Part shown: piece after piece, positions 1-6,558 of the stretch
How positions within the stretch are numbered: position 1 is the stretch's first letter
Layout of the letters: every line of letters starts with the position of its first letter
From: Candidatus Woesearchaeota archaeon
GTDB lineage: Archaea; Nanobdellota; Nanobdellia; Woesearchaeales; UBA11576
NCBI GenBank assembly: GCA_016219765.1
Contig: JACRKM010000099.1
Location: 1 to 6,845 of the forward strand
Direction: 5' to 3'
Length of the DNA stretch: 6,845 nucleotides
Program-made: the position numbers and the translations under genes
The notes under the pieces: generated by a model
Seen by the model: the letters and a program-made list of their open reading frames with translations, nothing else
Database searches by the model: none
Told to the model about the DNA's origin: nothing

Positions 1-53
1 CAACAGGAGGTGAGCTTCAAAAAATTCTTAATCGAAATGAGCAAGATCTGTAA
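1..53 (+). CDS. Possible 3' end of a gene entering from the left (frame uncertain)
   Basis: Two forward frames are open from the first base. One, starting at base 3, reads TGGELQKILNRNEQDL and stops at TAA 51-53. The other, starting at base 1, reads QQEVSFKKFLIEMSKICNTT and a few more residues, and stops at TAG 76-78. Both have believable amino-acid composition, so either could be the C-terminus of an upstream gene on the plus strand; neither is long enough to identify. A GGAGG at 6-10 overlaps the only nearby GTG, so it does not work as a ribosome binding site for a new gene there. The stretch may also be non-coding. Confidence 0.25.
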   Translation, partial: TGGELQKILNRNEQDL

Positions 54-97
54 CACAACGATCGCAAACGCACGATAGCTACCCAGCTCAAGTACTC

Positions 98-177
98 AAA
101 ACCCCCACGAAAAGATGAGTATAATGGCCGCCATTTGAGCACCTTATCGCGCAAAACCCCCCTTTCAGATAAATATA
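98..177 (+). repeat. Degenerate tandem module: C-run followed by a TATA-like element, two copies
   Basis: AAAACCCCC at 98-106 is followed by AGATGAGTATA at 113-123. AAAACCCCCC at 153-162 is followed by AGATAAATATA at 167-177. The second elements match at 9 of 11 positions, and the two copies lie 54-55 bases apart. This could be a duplicated regulator site or two weak upstream promoters for rnpB. It could also be chance similarity in A- and C-rich sequence. Confidence 0.35.
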
Positions 178-219
178 GCACTCACCAACAACTCCACGAA
201 ACGGAGATACTGCCGTAGG

Positions 220-236
220 CGAAACATTTTAAAATA
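220..236 (+). promoter_or_regulatory. Archaeal core promoter (BRE/TATA) of rnpB
   Basis: TTTTAAAAT at 227-235 is a good archaeal TATA box, with the purine-rich CGAAAC (220-225) in the BRE position before it. The box centre is about 26 bases before base 258, which is the first base of the P1 helix of the RNase P RNA and so the expected 5' end. The match between promoter spacing and RNA end supports both calls. Confidence 0.65.
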
Positions 237-257
237 ACCTTCTTATCCTTCCTCTTT

Positions 258-585
258 GTAGGGTTTTTAGGTCATTTTCGGAAGCACCCCGAGTGTTTCT
301 GAGGAAAGTCCGCCCACTTTTGCAGCGACTTTCGAAAGGAAGATCCAGAAATGGATGGCAACGGCTCAGCAACGAAACCCCCGCTGTCAAGGATGAAAGG
401 TGCGACGTTTCTGGAGACAGAAATCAGTTAACCCCTGGACGTTTCAGACGGAACGGATTAAACGGCAAGATCCTCGCTTGTGCAAGTCGGAATTCCGACG
501 CGTAGTCAAATATGACCACTGACCATCGCGATGCCTCTTGTGCATCGTTTGGGTCACACAGAAGGCGGCTTACAAAAACCCTACA
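258..585 (+). ncRNA. rnpB: RNase P RNA (catalytic RNA of ribonuclease P)
   Basis: This is the ribozyme subunit of RNase P, which cleaves 5' leaders from precursor tRNAs. The ends pair in a perfect 11-bp P1 helix (258-268 with 574-584). The universal core is clear: GAGGAAAGTCCGCCC at 301-315 (CR-I, 5' strand of P4) and ACAGAAGGCGGCTTAC at 558-573 (CR-V, 3' strand of P4), with GGATGAAAGGTG at 391-402 as the CR-IV-like segment. Other visible pairings are a P2-like helix 270-275 with 511-516, a P3-like helix 278-281 with 289-292, a hairpin with a GAAA loop at 343-356 (P8-like), a hairpin with a GAGA loop at 408-423 (P12-like), GTCGG-AATT-CCGAC at 486-499, and a helix at 519-556 in the P19 position. 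The helix names are my assignment from order. About 328 nt is normal for archaea. The L15 GGU loop that binds the tRNA CCA end is not visible. Confidence 0.95.
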
Positions 586-596
586 TTTTTTATTTT
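585..596 (+). terminator. T-rich terminator of rnpB
   Basis: ATTTTTTATTTT follows the P1 helix directly. Archaeal RNA polymerase terminates on T-rich runs, so transcription of rnpB should end here, about 25 bases before the stop codon of the converging methyltransferase-like gene. Confidence 0.6.
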
Positions 597-618
597 ACAT
601 CTTTTATTATTCATTGAC

Positions 619-1845
619 TTATGGATGAGAGAAAACCTGTATCCTTAACGCTTCTAAACCCTGCATTACTGTCACATTCTTTACGAGCGCAAACTCTTGT
701 TTTGCTGCGTGCGGTGTTATATCTCGTCCCGCCTTAACGAGGATCGCAATCTTGCCCTCCTTTTTGAGAATGTATTTTGCACTGTAAAAAAGTTCAGCAA
801 GCAACTTGTCTTCCCTTTTTTGTTCTTGCAGTCTGGGATGCGATGAGGACTGCCAATTCACGGCCATGCAGTCGAGAGACTCTTTTTCAAATTTTGTGTC
901 AAGCCATTCCATCTCAGTCCTGCTGAAATGAATCTTTTTATTTACGCCTGCGATCTTTGCATTTCGTTCAGCAGCCTTGACATTGCGAGCATTATCGTCG
1001 TATGCGAAAACACAGCCAACTTCTACACCCTTATCAATAGTATTTTCAAATGCAAAAAATTCATCCTCACAGGTAGCTTCTTTGAATTGGTCCATCTTTA
1101 GGAACGCAAAACGCTCTTTCTCATACTGGTGTGGCGATCTTCCGAGGGCGCAAAGCATCGCTTCAATCGGAACGCTTCCGCTTTTTGTTCGCGGGTCCAA
1201 TATCTTTTTTGTTTGAGAAAAGCCGCTTAACCTCACCAGCGCGTATGCTACTGTTGCTTTGATGGAATCGGTGTGTAAGAACATCTTGTAATTTCTCTTG
1301 CTGAGGTCGAAGCCTGCAAGATCGATTCCCAAAAAACAACCCTGCTTGGAAGCATGCACAAGAAAAGCGACGGCTGGATTCTCAAGGTCAACTGTTGCCT
1401 CCTGCGAAGAGCACGATGTAAAGATTAGTGCTCCAATAGTTTTCTCCCACTCCTGTGTCGAAATGTCCAAACCATGTTCCTTGCGCACTCGAACCGCAAA
1501 CGATCTCTTTGATATAAACTGTTGAATCTTCTGCAGTATCGCTTTTTTCTGCAATACATCGCGAAGCTCTTCAAGCGCCGGTGCCGATGTTCTTTCGATG
1601 AGCAATACAACTGAGGATGCGACCTGCGAGCGATATGCAAGGAGGCATAAATCAAGAAAGGAGACATTTGTGCACAGCACTATTCCCGAACCAACAACGG
1701 ACGCGACAACACGATCTTTCGCTGGCAGTATCTCGGAAATCTCTTGTGCTGCCAGTTCTTCGAGGCCTGCGTGTGTGAAGAGCACTCCATCACAGATATC
1801 AATCGCGCCGTTATTTCCACGTTCACCACTTTTATTAGCAGCCAT
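619..1845 (-). CDS. THUMP-domain methyltransferase-like protein with degenerate catalytic motifs
   Basis: This 408-residue protein has the layout of the Trm14/TrmN/RlmKL-N family, whose members make N2-methylguanosine in tRNA or rRNA using S-adenosylmethionine. Residues about 60-190 are THUMP-like (FAVRVRK near 116, VDLENP near 152, GIDLAGFDLSKRNYK at 173-187). The Rossmann-like part follows: SIKATVAYALVRLSGF at 194-209, motif I at 216-228, and an acidic motif II YDDN at 282-285. The key sites are altered. Motif I reads DPRTKSGSVPIEA where the family has DPxCGSGTxPIEA. The NPPY motif position reads VNWQSSSHPRL (329-339). The protein may therefore bind RNA without methylating, or have changed chemistry. 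The start is ATG 1843-1845, because GGAGG lies 5 bases before it; a TTG at 1866 in the same frame lies upstream of that site. The gene follows gyrA by 69 bases, probably in one transcript. Confidence 0.8.
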   Translation of the reverse strand: MAANKSGERGNNGAIDICDGVLFTHAGLEELAAQEISEILPAKDRVVASVVGSGIVLCTNVSFLDLCLLAYRSQVASSVVLLIERTSAPALEELRDVLQKKAILQKIQQFISKRSFAVRVRKEHGLDISTQEWEKTIGALIFTSCSSQEATVDLENPAVAFLVHASKQGCFLGIDLAGFDLSKRNYKMFLHTDSIKATVAYALVRLSGFSQTKKILDPRTKSGSVPIEAMLCALGRSPHQYEKERFAFLKMDQFKEATCEDEFFAFENTIDKGVEVGCVFAYDDNARNVKAAERNAKIAGVNKKIHFSRTEMEWLDTKFEKESLDCMAVNWQSSSHPRLQEQKREDKLLAELFYSAKYILKKEGKIAILVKAGRDITPHAAKQEFALVKNVTVMQGLEALRIQVFSHP

Positions 1846-1850
1846 AGCAG

Positions 1851-1855
1851 CCTCC
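1851..1855 (-). promoter_or_regulatory. Ribosome binding site deciding the THUMP-protein start
   Basis: GGAGG on the minus strand lies 5 bases before ATG 1843-1845. This makes the protein 408 residues rather than the 415 given by the upstream TTG, which lies beyond the binding site. Confidence 0.75.
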
Positions 1856-1914
1856 ACAAACAACAAGAATACTGGCGGCCATCGTGCAACGAAGCCGTCA
1901 CATCTTTTCTTTTT

Positions 1915-4464
1915 TTACACGGTTTCTCCCTGTGCAGCTTCCTGCAATGCTGCTTCGTCCTCGTTGACCACTTTTGCTGCCGCAACGACACGATCTTCAG
2001 GATCGAGTTTCATCAAACAGACGCCTTGCGTGTTTCGTCCTATCTGTGAAATGCCTCCCGCACGTGTCCTGATGATGATTCCATTCTTGGAGATAAACAT
2101 CAGATCGTCTTCATCTGCCACTGCCTTGAGCGCAACTGCGCGCCCATTGCGATCTGAACAGACGATATTTTTCACTCCGATGCCTCCGCGCCCAATGATG
2201 CGGTATTCTGCTATAGATGTTCGCTTCCCAAAACCCTGTTCTGTGATCGTCAGCAGGCTTTTGCTGTCGTCGGCGATAACCATACCGATCACTGTATCGC
2301 CGTCCTTGAGGGTGATGCCTCGTACACCGACAGAGCTGCGTCCCATGGGGCGGACTTGTGTTTCCGAAAAGCGTGTCGCCATGCCGTGCGCTGTTGCGAT
2401 GATCAAACTCGCTGACCCGTCTGTGAGCACCGCTTCGATGAGTTCGTCGCCTTCGTTGAGTTTCACGCCAACAATGCCCCCTTTTCTAGGGTGGGAATAA
2501 TCAATGAGCGGTGTCTTTTTTACTACTCCTTGTCTTGTCGCGATCATCACAAAATGGCGGTCGTCGAATGTCGTGACAGGGACAAATGCTGAGATCTTTT
2601 CATTGGGTTCAAGCGCCAGAAGATTCACGATTGCTTTGCCTTTTGCCTGGCGAGATGCTTCCGGGATCTCGTATACTTTGAGCCAATGGACTTGGCCGTG
2701 ATTCGTAAAGAATAGAACTGTAGAATGCGTTGAAGATATGAAGAGATTTTCAAGCACGTCATCCTCTTTTGTTGCCGCAGCCACGATTCCCTTGCCTCCA
2801 CGGCGTTGCTGGCGATACGTCTCGATCGGTAAGCGCTTGATGTATCCCGCATGAGACATGGTGACGACCACGTCGTGCTTTTCAATTAGGTCTTCCTGCG
2901 TGATCTCCTGTTTTTCTCCGGTAATTTCCATAATCCTCGTCTTGCGATCGTTGCCAAAACGTTTATCCATATCAGTAAGCTCTGACTTTATGATTTCATT
3001 GATACGCTTCTCCGATGCGAGAATACCCTCAAGATCCTCGATAAGCTCAAGTGTCTGCTTATGGTCTGCGCGTATCTTTTCCTGTTCGAGCGAAGCAAGG
3101 CGCTGTAAGCGCATGTCCAAAATCGCCTTGGCCTGCAGCTCAGACAGTTTGTAATCACGCATAAGCATATCTTTTGCCGCTTCGCCGTCCTTTGATTTTT
3201 TAATCTTAGCTACGACGTCATCGATGTGGTCGAGCGCGACGATCAGTCCCTCTAAGATGTGGGCCTTCTCTTTTGCCTTCGTTAGATCAAACACAGTCCT
3301 TCGGCGGACTACTTCCTTTCGATGGTCGATGAACACCTGCATCAGCGGCTTGAGGCCTAGAAGTTTTGGTGTCTTGCCAACAATGCCGAGCGTGATGATA
3401 CCAAAACTAGTCTCCAGTTGCGAGTGCTTAAAGAGCTGGTTTGTTACAAGCTCCACATTCGCGTCTGACTTCAGTTCAAACACTATCCGCATGCCATCAC
3501 GGTCTGACTCGTCACGAATATCGTGGATTCCAAGAATTACTTTGTCCCGCACCAGATCAGCGATCGCTTCGATCAGCTGCGCTTTGTTCACCTGGTACGG
3601 AATCTCTGTCACGATTATATTCTTGTGATTCTTTTTCTCTTCTATCTCATAGTGCGAACGTATCTTGATGCTCCCGCGCCCTGTCTCGAACGCATTTTTG
3701 ATTCCTGCCGTTCCAATTATAATTCCGCCTGTTGGAAAATCGGGGCCTTTAACAAATTCCATGATGTCAGCAACGGTCGCGTCTGGACGGTCAATCAGAT
3801 GAACCAAGCCCTTCACGATTTCTCGAAGATTGTGCGGCGGAATATTCGTTGCCATTCCAACCGCGATTCCGGATGAACCATTCACTAGGAGATTTGGGAA
3901 TTTCGACGGCAACACCACCGGCTCTTCAAGCTCCCCGTCAAAGTTTGGTTGGAACTCAACAGTCTCCTTCCTGAGATCTGTAAGAATTTCCTCCGCGATC
4001 TTTGAAAGGCGTGCTTCAGTATAACGCATCGCTGCAGCATTGTCACCATCAATGGAGCCAAAATTACCCTGCCCATCGATAAGCGGGTAGCGAAGTGAGA
4101 AATCTTGAGCCATTCTTACGAGAGTGTCATAGACGGCCGTATCTCCGTGCGGATGATACTTACCGATGACTTCCCCAACGATCCTAGCTGACTTCTTGAA
4201 AGGCTTGCTTGAAAGCATTCCAAGCTCATTCATGGCAAACAGAATTCGGCGGTGTACTGGTTTGAGCCCGTCGCGCATGTCTGGCAATGCACGGCCAATA
4301 ATGACGGACATTGCATAGTCCAGGTAGGACTTCCGCATCTCGTCTTCAATTTCACGCGCAACAATACGTTCATCTGTTTGCGCTGGATTTTGCGCAGAGG
4401 CCGCTTGAGCCTGTGCTGACCCTGTTCGCGATTCCTTCATAAGGTCGGTTTTTTTAGGTGACAT
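1915..4464 (-). CDS. gyrA: DNA gyrase subunit A
   Basis: GyrA carries the DNA breakage-reunion site of gyrase, which introduces negative supercoils using ATP hydrolysed by GyrB. The 849-residue protein is full length. Residues about 33-495 are the topoisomerase IV/gyrase A winged-helix, tower and coiled-coil core. The catalytic Tyr is Tyr148 in [11 protein letters not shown], with [13 protein letters not shown] at 101-113 before it. The quinolone-pocket positions matching E. coli Ser83 and Asp87 are Thr109 and Asp113. The GyrA box QRRGGKG at 553-559 separates gyrase from topoisomerase IV and opens the C-terminal DNA-wrapping pinwheel (about 530-825), which ends in a short acidic tail. ATG 4462-4464 is chosen because GAGG lies 10 bases upstream; the ATG at 4497 has no such site. 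The first 30 residues are Ala/Gln/Lys-rich and not part of the core. No gyrB is in the window. Archaeal gyrases are thought to descend from bacterial genes. Confidence 0.97.
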   Translation of the reverse strand: MSPKKTDLMKESRTGSAQAQAASAQNPAQTDERIVAREIEDEMRKSYLDYAMSVIIGRALPDMRDGLKPVHRRILFAMNELGMLSSKPFKKSARIVGEVIGKYHPHGDTAVYDTLVRMAQDFSLRYPLIDGQGNFGSIDGDNAAAMRYTEARLSKIAEEILTDLRKETVEFQPNFDGELEEPVVLPSKFPNLLVNGSSGIAVGMATNIPPHNLREIVKGLVHLIDRPDATVADIMEFVKGPDFPTGGIIIGTAGIKNAFETGRGSIKIRSHYEIEEKKNHKNIIVTEIPYQVNKAQLIEAIADLVRDKVILGIHDIRDESDRDGMRIVFELKSDANVELVTNQLFKHSQLETSFGIITLGIVGKTPKLLGLKPLMQVFIDHRKEVVRRRTVFDLTKAKEKAHILEGLIVALDHIDDVVAKIKKSKDGEAAKDMLMRDYKLSELQAKAILDMRLQRLASLEQEKIRADHKQTLELIEDLEGILASEKRINEIIKSELTDMDKRFGNDRKTRIMEITGEKQEITQEDLIEKHDVVVTMSHAGYIKRLPIETYRQQRRGGKGIVAAATKEDDVLENLFISSTHSTVLFFTNHGQVHWLKVYEIPEASRQAKGKAIVNLLALEPNEKISAFVPVTTFDDRHFVMIATRQGVVKKTPLIDYSHPRKGGIVGVKLNEGDELIEAVLTDGSASLIIATAHGMATRFSETQVRPMGRSSVGVRGITLKDGDTVIGMVIADDSKSLLTITEQGFGKRTSIAEYRIIGRGGIGVKNIVCSDRNGRAVALKAVADEDDLMFISKNGIIIRTRAGGISQIGRNTQGVCLMKLDPEDRVVAAAKVVNEDEAALQEAAQGETV

Positions 4465-4474
4465 CGTTGAAAAT

Positions 4475-4478
4475 CCTC
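4475..4478 (-). promoter_or_regulatory. Ribosome binding site deciding the gyrA start
   Basis: GAGG on the minus strand ends 10 bases before ATG 4462-4464. The alternative in-frame ATG at 4497, which would add 11 residues ([11 protein letters not shown]), is preceded by GTATTTTCTCGCCGAGAA, with no Shine-Dalgarno match. Confidence 0.55.
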
Positions 4479-4548
4479 TTATCAAAAAATGCAGCAATTC
4501 TCGGCGAGAAAATACCCGTTTTCCCGAAGCGTGTCGAACATCATCCTC

Positions 4549-4557
4549 TTTTTAAAT
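4549..4557 (-). promoter_or_regulatory. Probable TATA box of gyrA
   Basis: ATTTAAAAA on the minus strand fits an archaeal TATA box, with ACAAAC just upstream in the BRE position. Transcription would begin near 4527 and leave a 5' leader of roughly 60 bases. A weaker candidate, GTATTTTC near 4508-4515, would give a leader of about 20 bases. Confidence 0.45.
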
Positions 4558-4646
4558 GTTTGTGTGAAAATGGCTCTGTAGAAAATCTTAATTAGCCGGC
4601 ACCGCAAGGCTCGACGCATAAGAGCATAGATCTTATCATCTCAAGA

Positions 4647-4660
4647 GCGGGCACGCCCGC
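4647..4660 (-). terminator. GC-rich hairpin after the scpB/zinc-ribbon unit
   Basis: GCGGGC and GCCCGC form a stem of 5-6 bp just after the zinc-ribbon stop. It may mark or protect the 3' end of the upstream transcript. The minus-strand sequence after it (TCTTGAGATGATAAG) has no T-run, so termination here is only an inference. Confidence 0.3.
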
Positions 4661-4669
4661 GACCGATTT

Positions 4670-4843
4670 TTATGATGTTCCTTTGTTTGACTTCTGAAGA
4701 TTCTTCACGACTCGTTCCTTTACAGCAAATGACGTGCCGCAATACACGCACGACTTGCGTTTATCTCCTAATGAAGATGTTCGAGTGTGATACTTCTGCT
4801 CGTGGCCGCATTTCGGACAACGGAGTAAGAAAAAGAACGCCAC
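4670..4843 (-). CDS. 57-residue zinc-ribbon protein
   Basis: This short gene reads (V/M)AFFFLLRCPKCGHEQK, continues to SCVYCGTSF at 31-39, and ends in KSNKGTS. The four cysteines at 9, 12, 32 and 35 in CPKCG and CVYCG knuckles, 19 residues apart, are a classic zinc ribbon. Basic residues fill the loop (KRK 28-30) and the tail, which suggests nucleic-acid or protein binding. Small proteins of this shape are common in archaea, but I cannot name a function. The start is GTG 4841-4843, with a GGTGG 4 bases before it; no ATG is available because an in-frame TGA lies a few codons upstream inside scpB. The gene begins 11 bases after the scpB stop, so it is probably translated from the same mRNA. The frame is coherent and the knuckles are unlikely by chance. 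Confidence 0.85.
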   Translation of the reverse strand: MAFFFLLRCPKCGHEQKYHTRTSSLGDKRKSCVYCGTSFAVKERVVKNLQKSNKGTS

Positions 4844-4854
4844 AATTCCACCAG

Positions 4855-5865
4855 CTATGCATCTTCGTCTTCACTTTCTTCTGAAGCGTCTGTTTTTTGT
4901 CCTGGATATTCTTCAAACTCCTCAGCAGTTACCTCTTGTGTTTCCCATTCTTCTTTATCTTGTTTTGAGCGAGATTCCTTCTTTTTTTGCTCTTCTTTGG
5001 GAAGTTTTGAGAACAACTCGTGTTTTTCATCAAGCAATTCACGAGCAAGCCTGCGGGCCTTTTCTGCTTCTGACTCTTGCGGCGTTTCCTGAACTTTCTT
5101 AGCTTTCGCTTGAACTTCTGCGCCAGACTCTTGCCCGCGCGGCGGCTGCACAAGCTCAGATTCTTCTTTAGCAATTTCTTCTTCAGGAACTTCAAACACG
5201 TCAAGACCGCCCAACCCCTCGCCTTTGTGCGCTTTCTCCTGCGTTGAGATTATCGGCTTTGCTGGCTGTGCTGCAGCATCGTAGACTTCTAGGTTCAATG
5301 CACCTGACTTCGCTTCCTCTGCCGAGAAGTCTTCCATTTTCTTCTGCGGCTCAAGATCCTTGAACTCCTTGAAGAGTTCCTTCACCGCCTGTTGATCAGG
5401 AAGATCAAAGTAATCATAAAACTTTTTAGTAGTCTTGATCATGTATGTTCGACCGTGTCTTTCTTTACTGATGAATCCCGCTTCTTCAAGTTCAGCGATA
5501 TGATCATATGCCTTGTTCGTGCGGATATGAATAACTTCAGATTGCAGAACGGGCGAACGCCACGCGACAATAGCAAGCGTCTCCATCGTTGCCTTATTGA
5601 GCTCTGTTTCCGGATTGATTCGCTGCACGACTGACAGGAATTTCTCTCTTACTGTAAGTTTCCAGCCTTCAGCTTCATCGACGATCATCAGCGGGCTATT
5701 CCGTCCGTCATACTCCTGCTTGAGTTCCGTGACCGCCTCCTTGACAAGGCCGGGAGTCTTCACTTGCGCGAGCACTTCACACTCGCCGAGCGGAACCGCG
5801 CGTCCCGCAGCAAATAGGATTGCCTCAATTTTTCCCTTAATTTCATTGAGCACTTCCGTAGTCAC
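4855..5865 (-). CDS. scpB: Segregation and condensation protein ScpB with a long charged C-terminal tail
   Basis: ScpB is the winged-helix (kite) subunit that, with the kleisin ScpA, completes the SMC condensin complex that organises and segregates chromosomes. Residues about 8-85 form the first winged helix (IKGKIEAILFAAGRAVPLGE at 9-28) and about 88-165 the second, with the family signature LNKATMETLAIVAWRSPVLQ at 89-108 and a final FYDYFDLP. The remaining 170 or so residues are low-complexity, rich in Glu, Lys, Ala and Gln, and end in ASEESEDEDA; typical ScpB proteins stop near 180-200 residues, so the 336-residue length comes from this probably disordered tail. Translation starts at GTG 5863-5865, with GAGGAG ending 7 bases upstream and overlapping the stop of the preceding gene. 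No scpA is adjacent. The next gene downstream is the zinc ribbon. Confidence 0.92.
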   Translation of the reverse strand: MTTEVLNEIKGKIEAILFAAGRAVPLGECEVLAQVKTPGLVKEAVTELKQEYDGRNSPLMIVDEAEGWKLTVREKFLSVVQRINPETELNKATMETLAIVAWRSPVLQSEVIHIRTNKAYDHIAELEEAGFISKERHGRTYMIKTTKKFYDYFDLPDQQAVKELFKEFKDLEPQKKMEDFSAEEAKSGALNLEVYDAAAQPAKPIISTQEKAHKGEGLGGLDVFEVPEEEIAKEESELVQPPRGQESGAEVQAKAKKVQETPQESEAEKARRLARELLDEKHELFSKLPKEEQKKKESRSKQDKEEWETQEVTAEEFEEYPGQKTDASEESEDEDA

Positions 5866-5872
5866 CTTTCAT

Positions 5873-5878
5873 CTCCTC
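5873..5878 (-). promoter_or_regulatory. Ribosome binding site of scpB overlapping the upstream stop codon
   Basis: GAGGAG on the minus strand lies 7 bases before the GTG start of scpB and includes bases of the TGA of the preceding gene (5877-5879). This fixes the GTG start and suggests coupled translation. An ATG between the two (minus strand, 5870-5872) is out of frame. Confidence 0.6.
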
Positions 5879-6536
5879 ATTGTGCGAGCCGATAAACACC
5901 GGAGTCCATCGTAAGCACACCGCGCTCCTGCAGAGGCTTAACAAACTCCTCAAGGTGTTCTTTTTGTATGCCAACGCGCTTTGCCATTTCCTCAATGCTC
6001 ATGCTTTTTTCTTTAAGAAGCGAGACCAGGAAATTTCTAACGATGAGGGCGGCGTTTTTGTTAATCAGTTGGTTCTCCGCGTTTGTGATCTTCAGCTGTA
6101 AATCTATTTGGTGCAATCTGCTCAATAATTCATTGAGGAGGCTTGAGACTTGGTATGTCTGCATACGCAATGCATCTGGCTGTAGAATCTCGATCGACGA
6201 TGGCATGTAATCAAATGCAAAGCCCATAAGCGAATTCACATCAGAAAACCACAATTCCAATTCTGAAAATGCTGAAAACAGCCCTTCCTGTTCGTCCTTC
6301 TTTTCAGCCTCAAACGTTTCTTCTGCAACAACTGCAAGCTTATCGTTTGCAGTGATGTGATCAACCACGAGCTTGATTGACCCGTCCACATGATCTTTTG
6401 GGGCGCCTGCAACCTCAATAATCGCGCGCGCAAGGACGTGGCCTTTTTCAAGACGCTCCTTGTCTGACAACTGCTTTTTGGTTGCCTTTGCTTGTTCCGG
6501 AATAGCCTGTGTATGCGACTGACTTTGCGTTTCCAT
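5877..6536 (-). CDS. Conserved-looking archaeal protein of unknown function with C-terminal winged-helix-like segment
   Basis: This 219-residue soluble protein has no signal peptide or membrane segment. Residues 1-30 are a polar, probably flexible leader. Residues about 31-120 look like a compact alpha/beta domain (GHVLARAIIEVAGAPKDHV at 32-50; FDYMPSSIEILQPD at 108-121). Residues about 122-165 are helical, with heptad-like leucines (VSSLLNELLSRLHQIDLQLK). Residues 166-217 resemble a winged helix (MSIEEMAKRVGIQKEHLEEF at 179-198, then GVLTMDSGVYRL). It lacks the FEGPLDLLL-type N-terminus of ScpA, so it is not a standard ScpA, although it sits where scpA often lies, 11 bases before scpB. It could be a regulator, or a partner of ScpB; both are inferences from position and fold. 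The family feels familiar from DPANN genomes, but I cannot name it. The start ATG 6534-6536 has GGAG only 2 bases before it. Confidence 0.8.
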   Translation of the reverse strand: METQSQSHTQAIPEQAKATKKQLSDKERLEKGHVLARAIIEVAGAPKDHVDGSIKLVVDHITANDKLAVVAEETFEAEKKDEQEGLFSAFSELELWFSDVNSLMGFAFDYMPSSIEILQPDALRMQTYQVSSLLNELLSRLHQIDLQLKITNAENQLINKNAALIVRNFLVSLLKEKSMSIEEMAKRVGIQKEHLEEFVKPLQERGVLTMDSGVYRLAQ

Positions 6537-6558
6537 TACTCCAAAAGAAACGCCGATA

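Larger units (their letters stand above)
79..257. other. Non-coding region upstream of rnpB
   Basis: No convincing reading frame is present on either strand. The stretch holds two degenerate copies of a C-run plus TATA-like module (98-123 and 153-177), an imperfect dyad AATGG-CCG-CCATT at 123-135, a small CTCC/GGAG inverted repeat (193-196 with 203-206), and the rnpB core promoter. It is probably regulatory sequence for rnpB. Confidence 0.5.
4498..4669. other. Intergenic gap between the zinc-ribbon gene and gyrA, with hairpins
   Basis: This 172-base stretch has no supported reading frame. It holds two inverted repeats: ATAAGA (4618-4623) with TCTTAT (4631-4636), and GCGGGC (4647-4652) with GCCCGC (4655-4660). 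The second begins 9 bases after the zinc-ribbon stop codon in transcription order. Neither is followed on the minus strand by a long T-run, so they are not classic terminators, but they could form the structured 3' end of the upstream mRNA. The gyrA promoter occupies the left half. I see no tRNA and no convincing C/D-box RNA. Confidence 0.5.

Noticed and set aside
293..505. 70-codon open frame on the plus strand
   Set aside because: It lies wholly inside the RNase P RNA, whose pairing and conserved core explain the sequence.
124..1882. The 10-mer ATGGCCGCCA at 124-133 recurs inverted at 1873-1882
   Set aside because: Tens of shared 10-mers are expected by chance in a window of this size, and the flanks do not match.
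1598..2500. 300-codon open frame on the plus strand across the end of gyrA and the start of the THUMP gene
   Set aside because: It is antisense to two well-supported genes, is rich in Ser/Thr/Pro/Arg as shadow frames are, shows no domain motif, and crosses the gap between the two genes.
3224..3628. 134-codon open frame antisense to gyrA
   Set aside because: Shadow of the gyrA coding frame; no motif, no ribosome binding site, and Ser-rich low-information composition.
4671..4700. ATGATGT followed by a CTGA, resembling C/D-box guide RNA elements
   Set aside because: The C box deviates from consensus, there are no matching C'/D' boxes, and the stretch is the end of the zinc-ribbon coding frame on the other strand.
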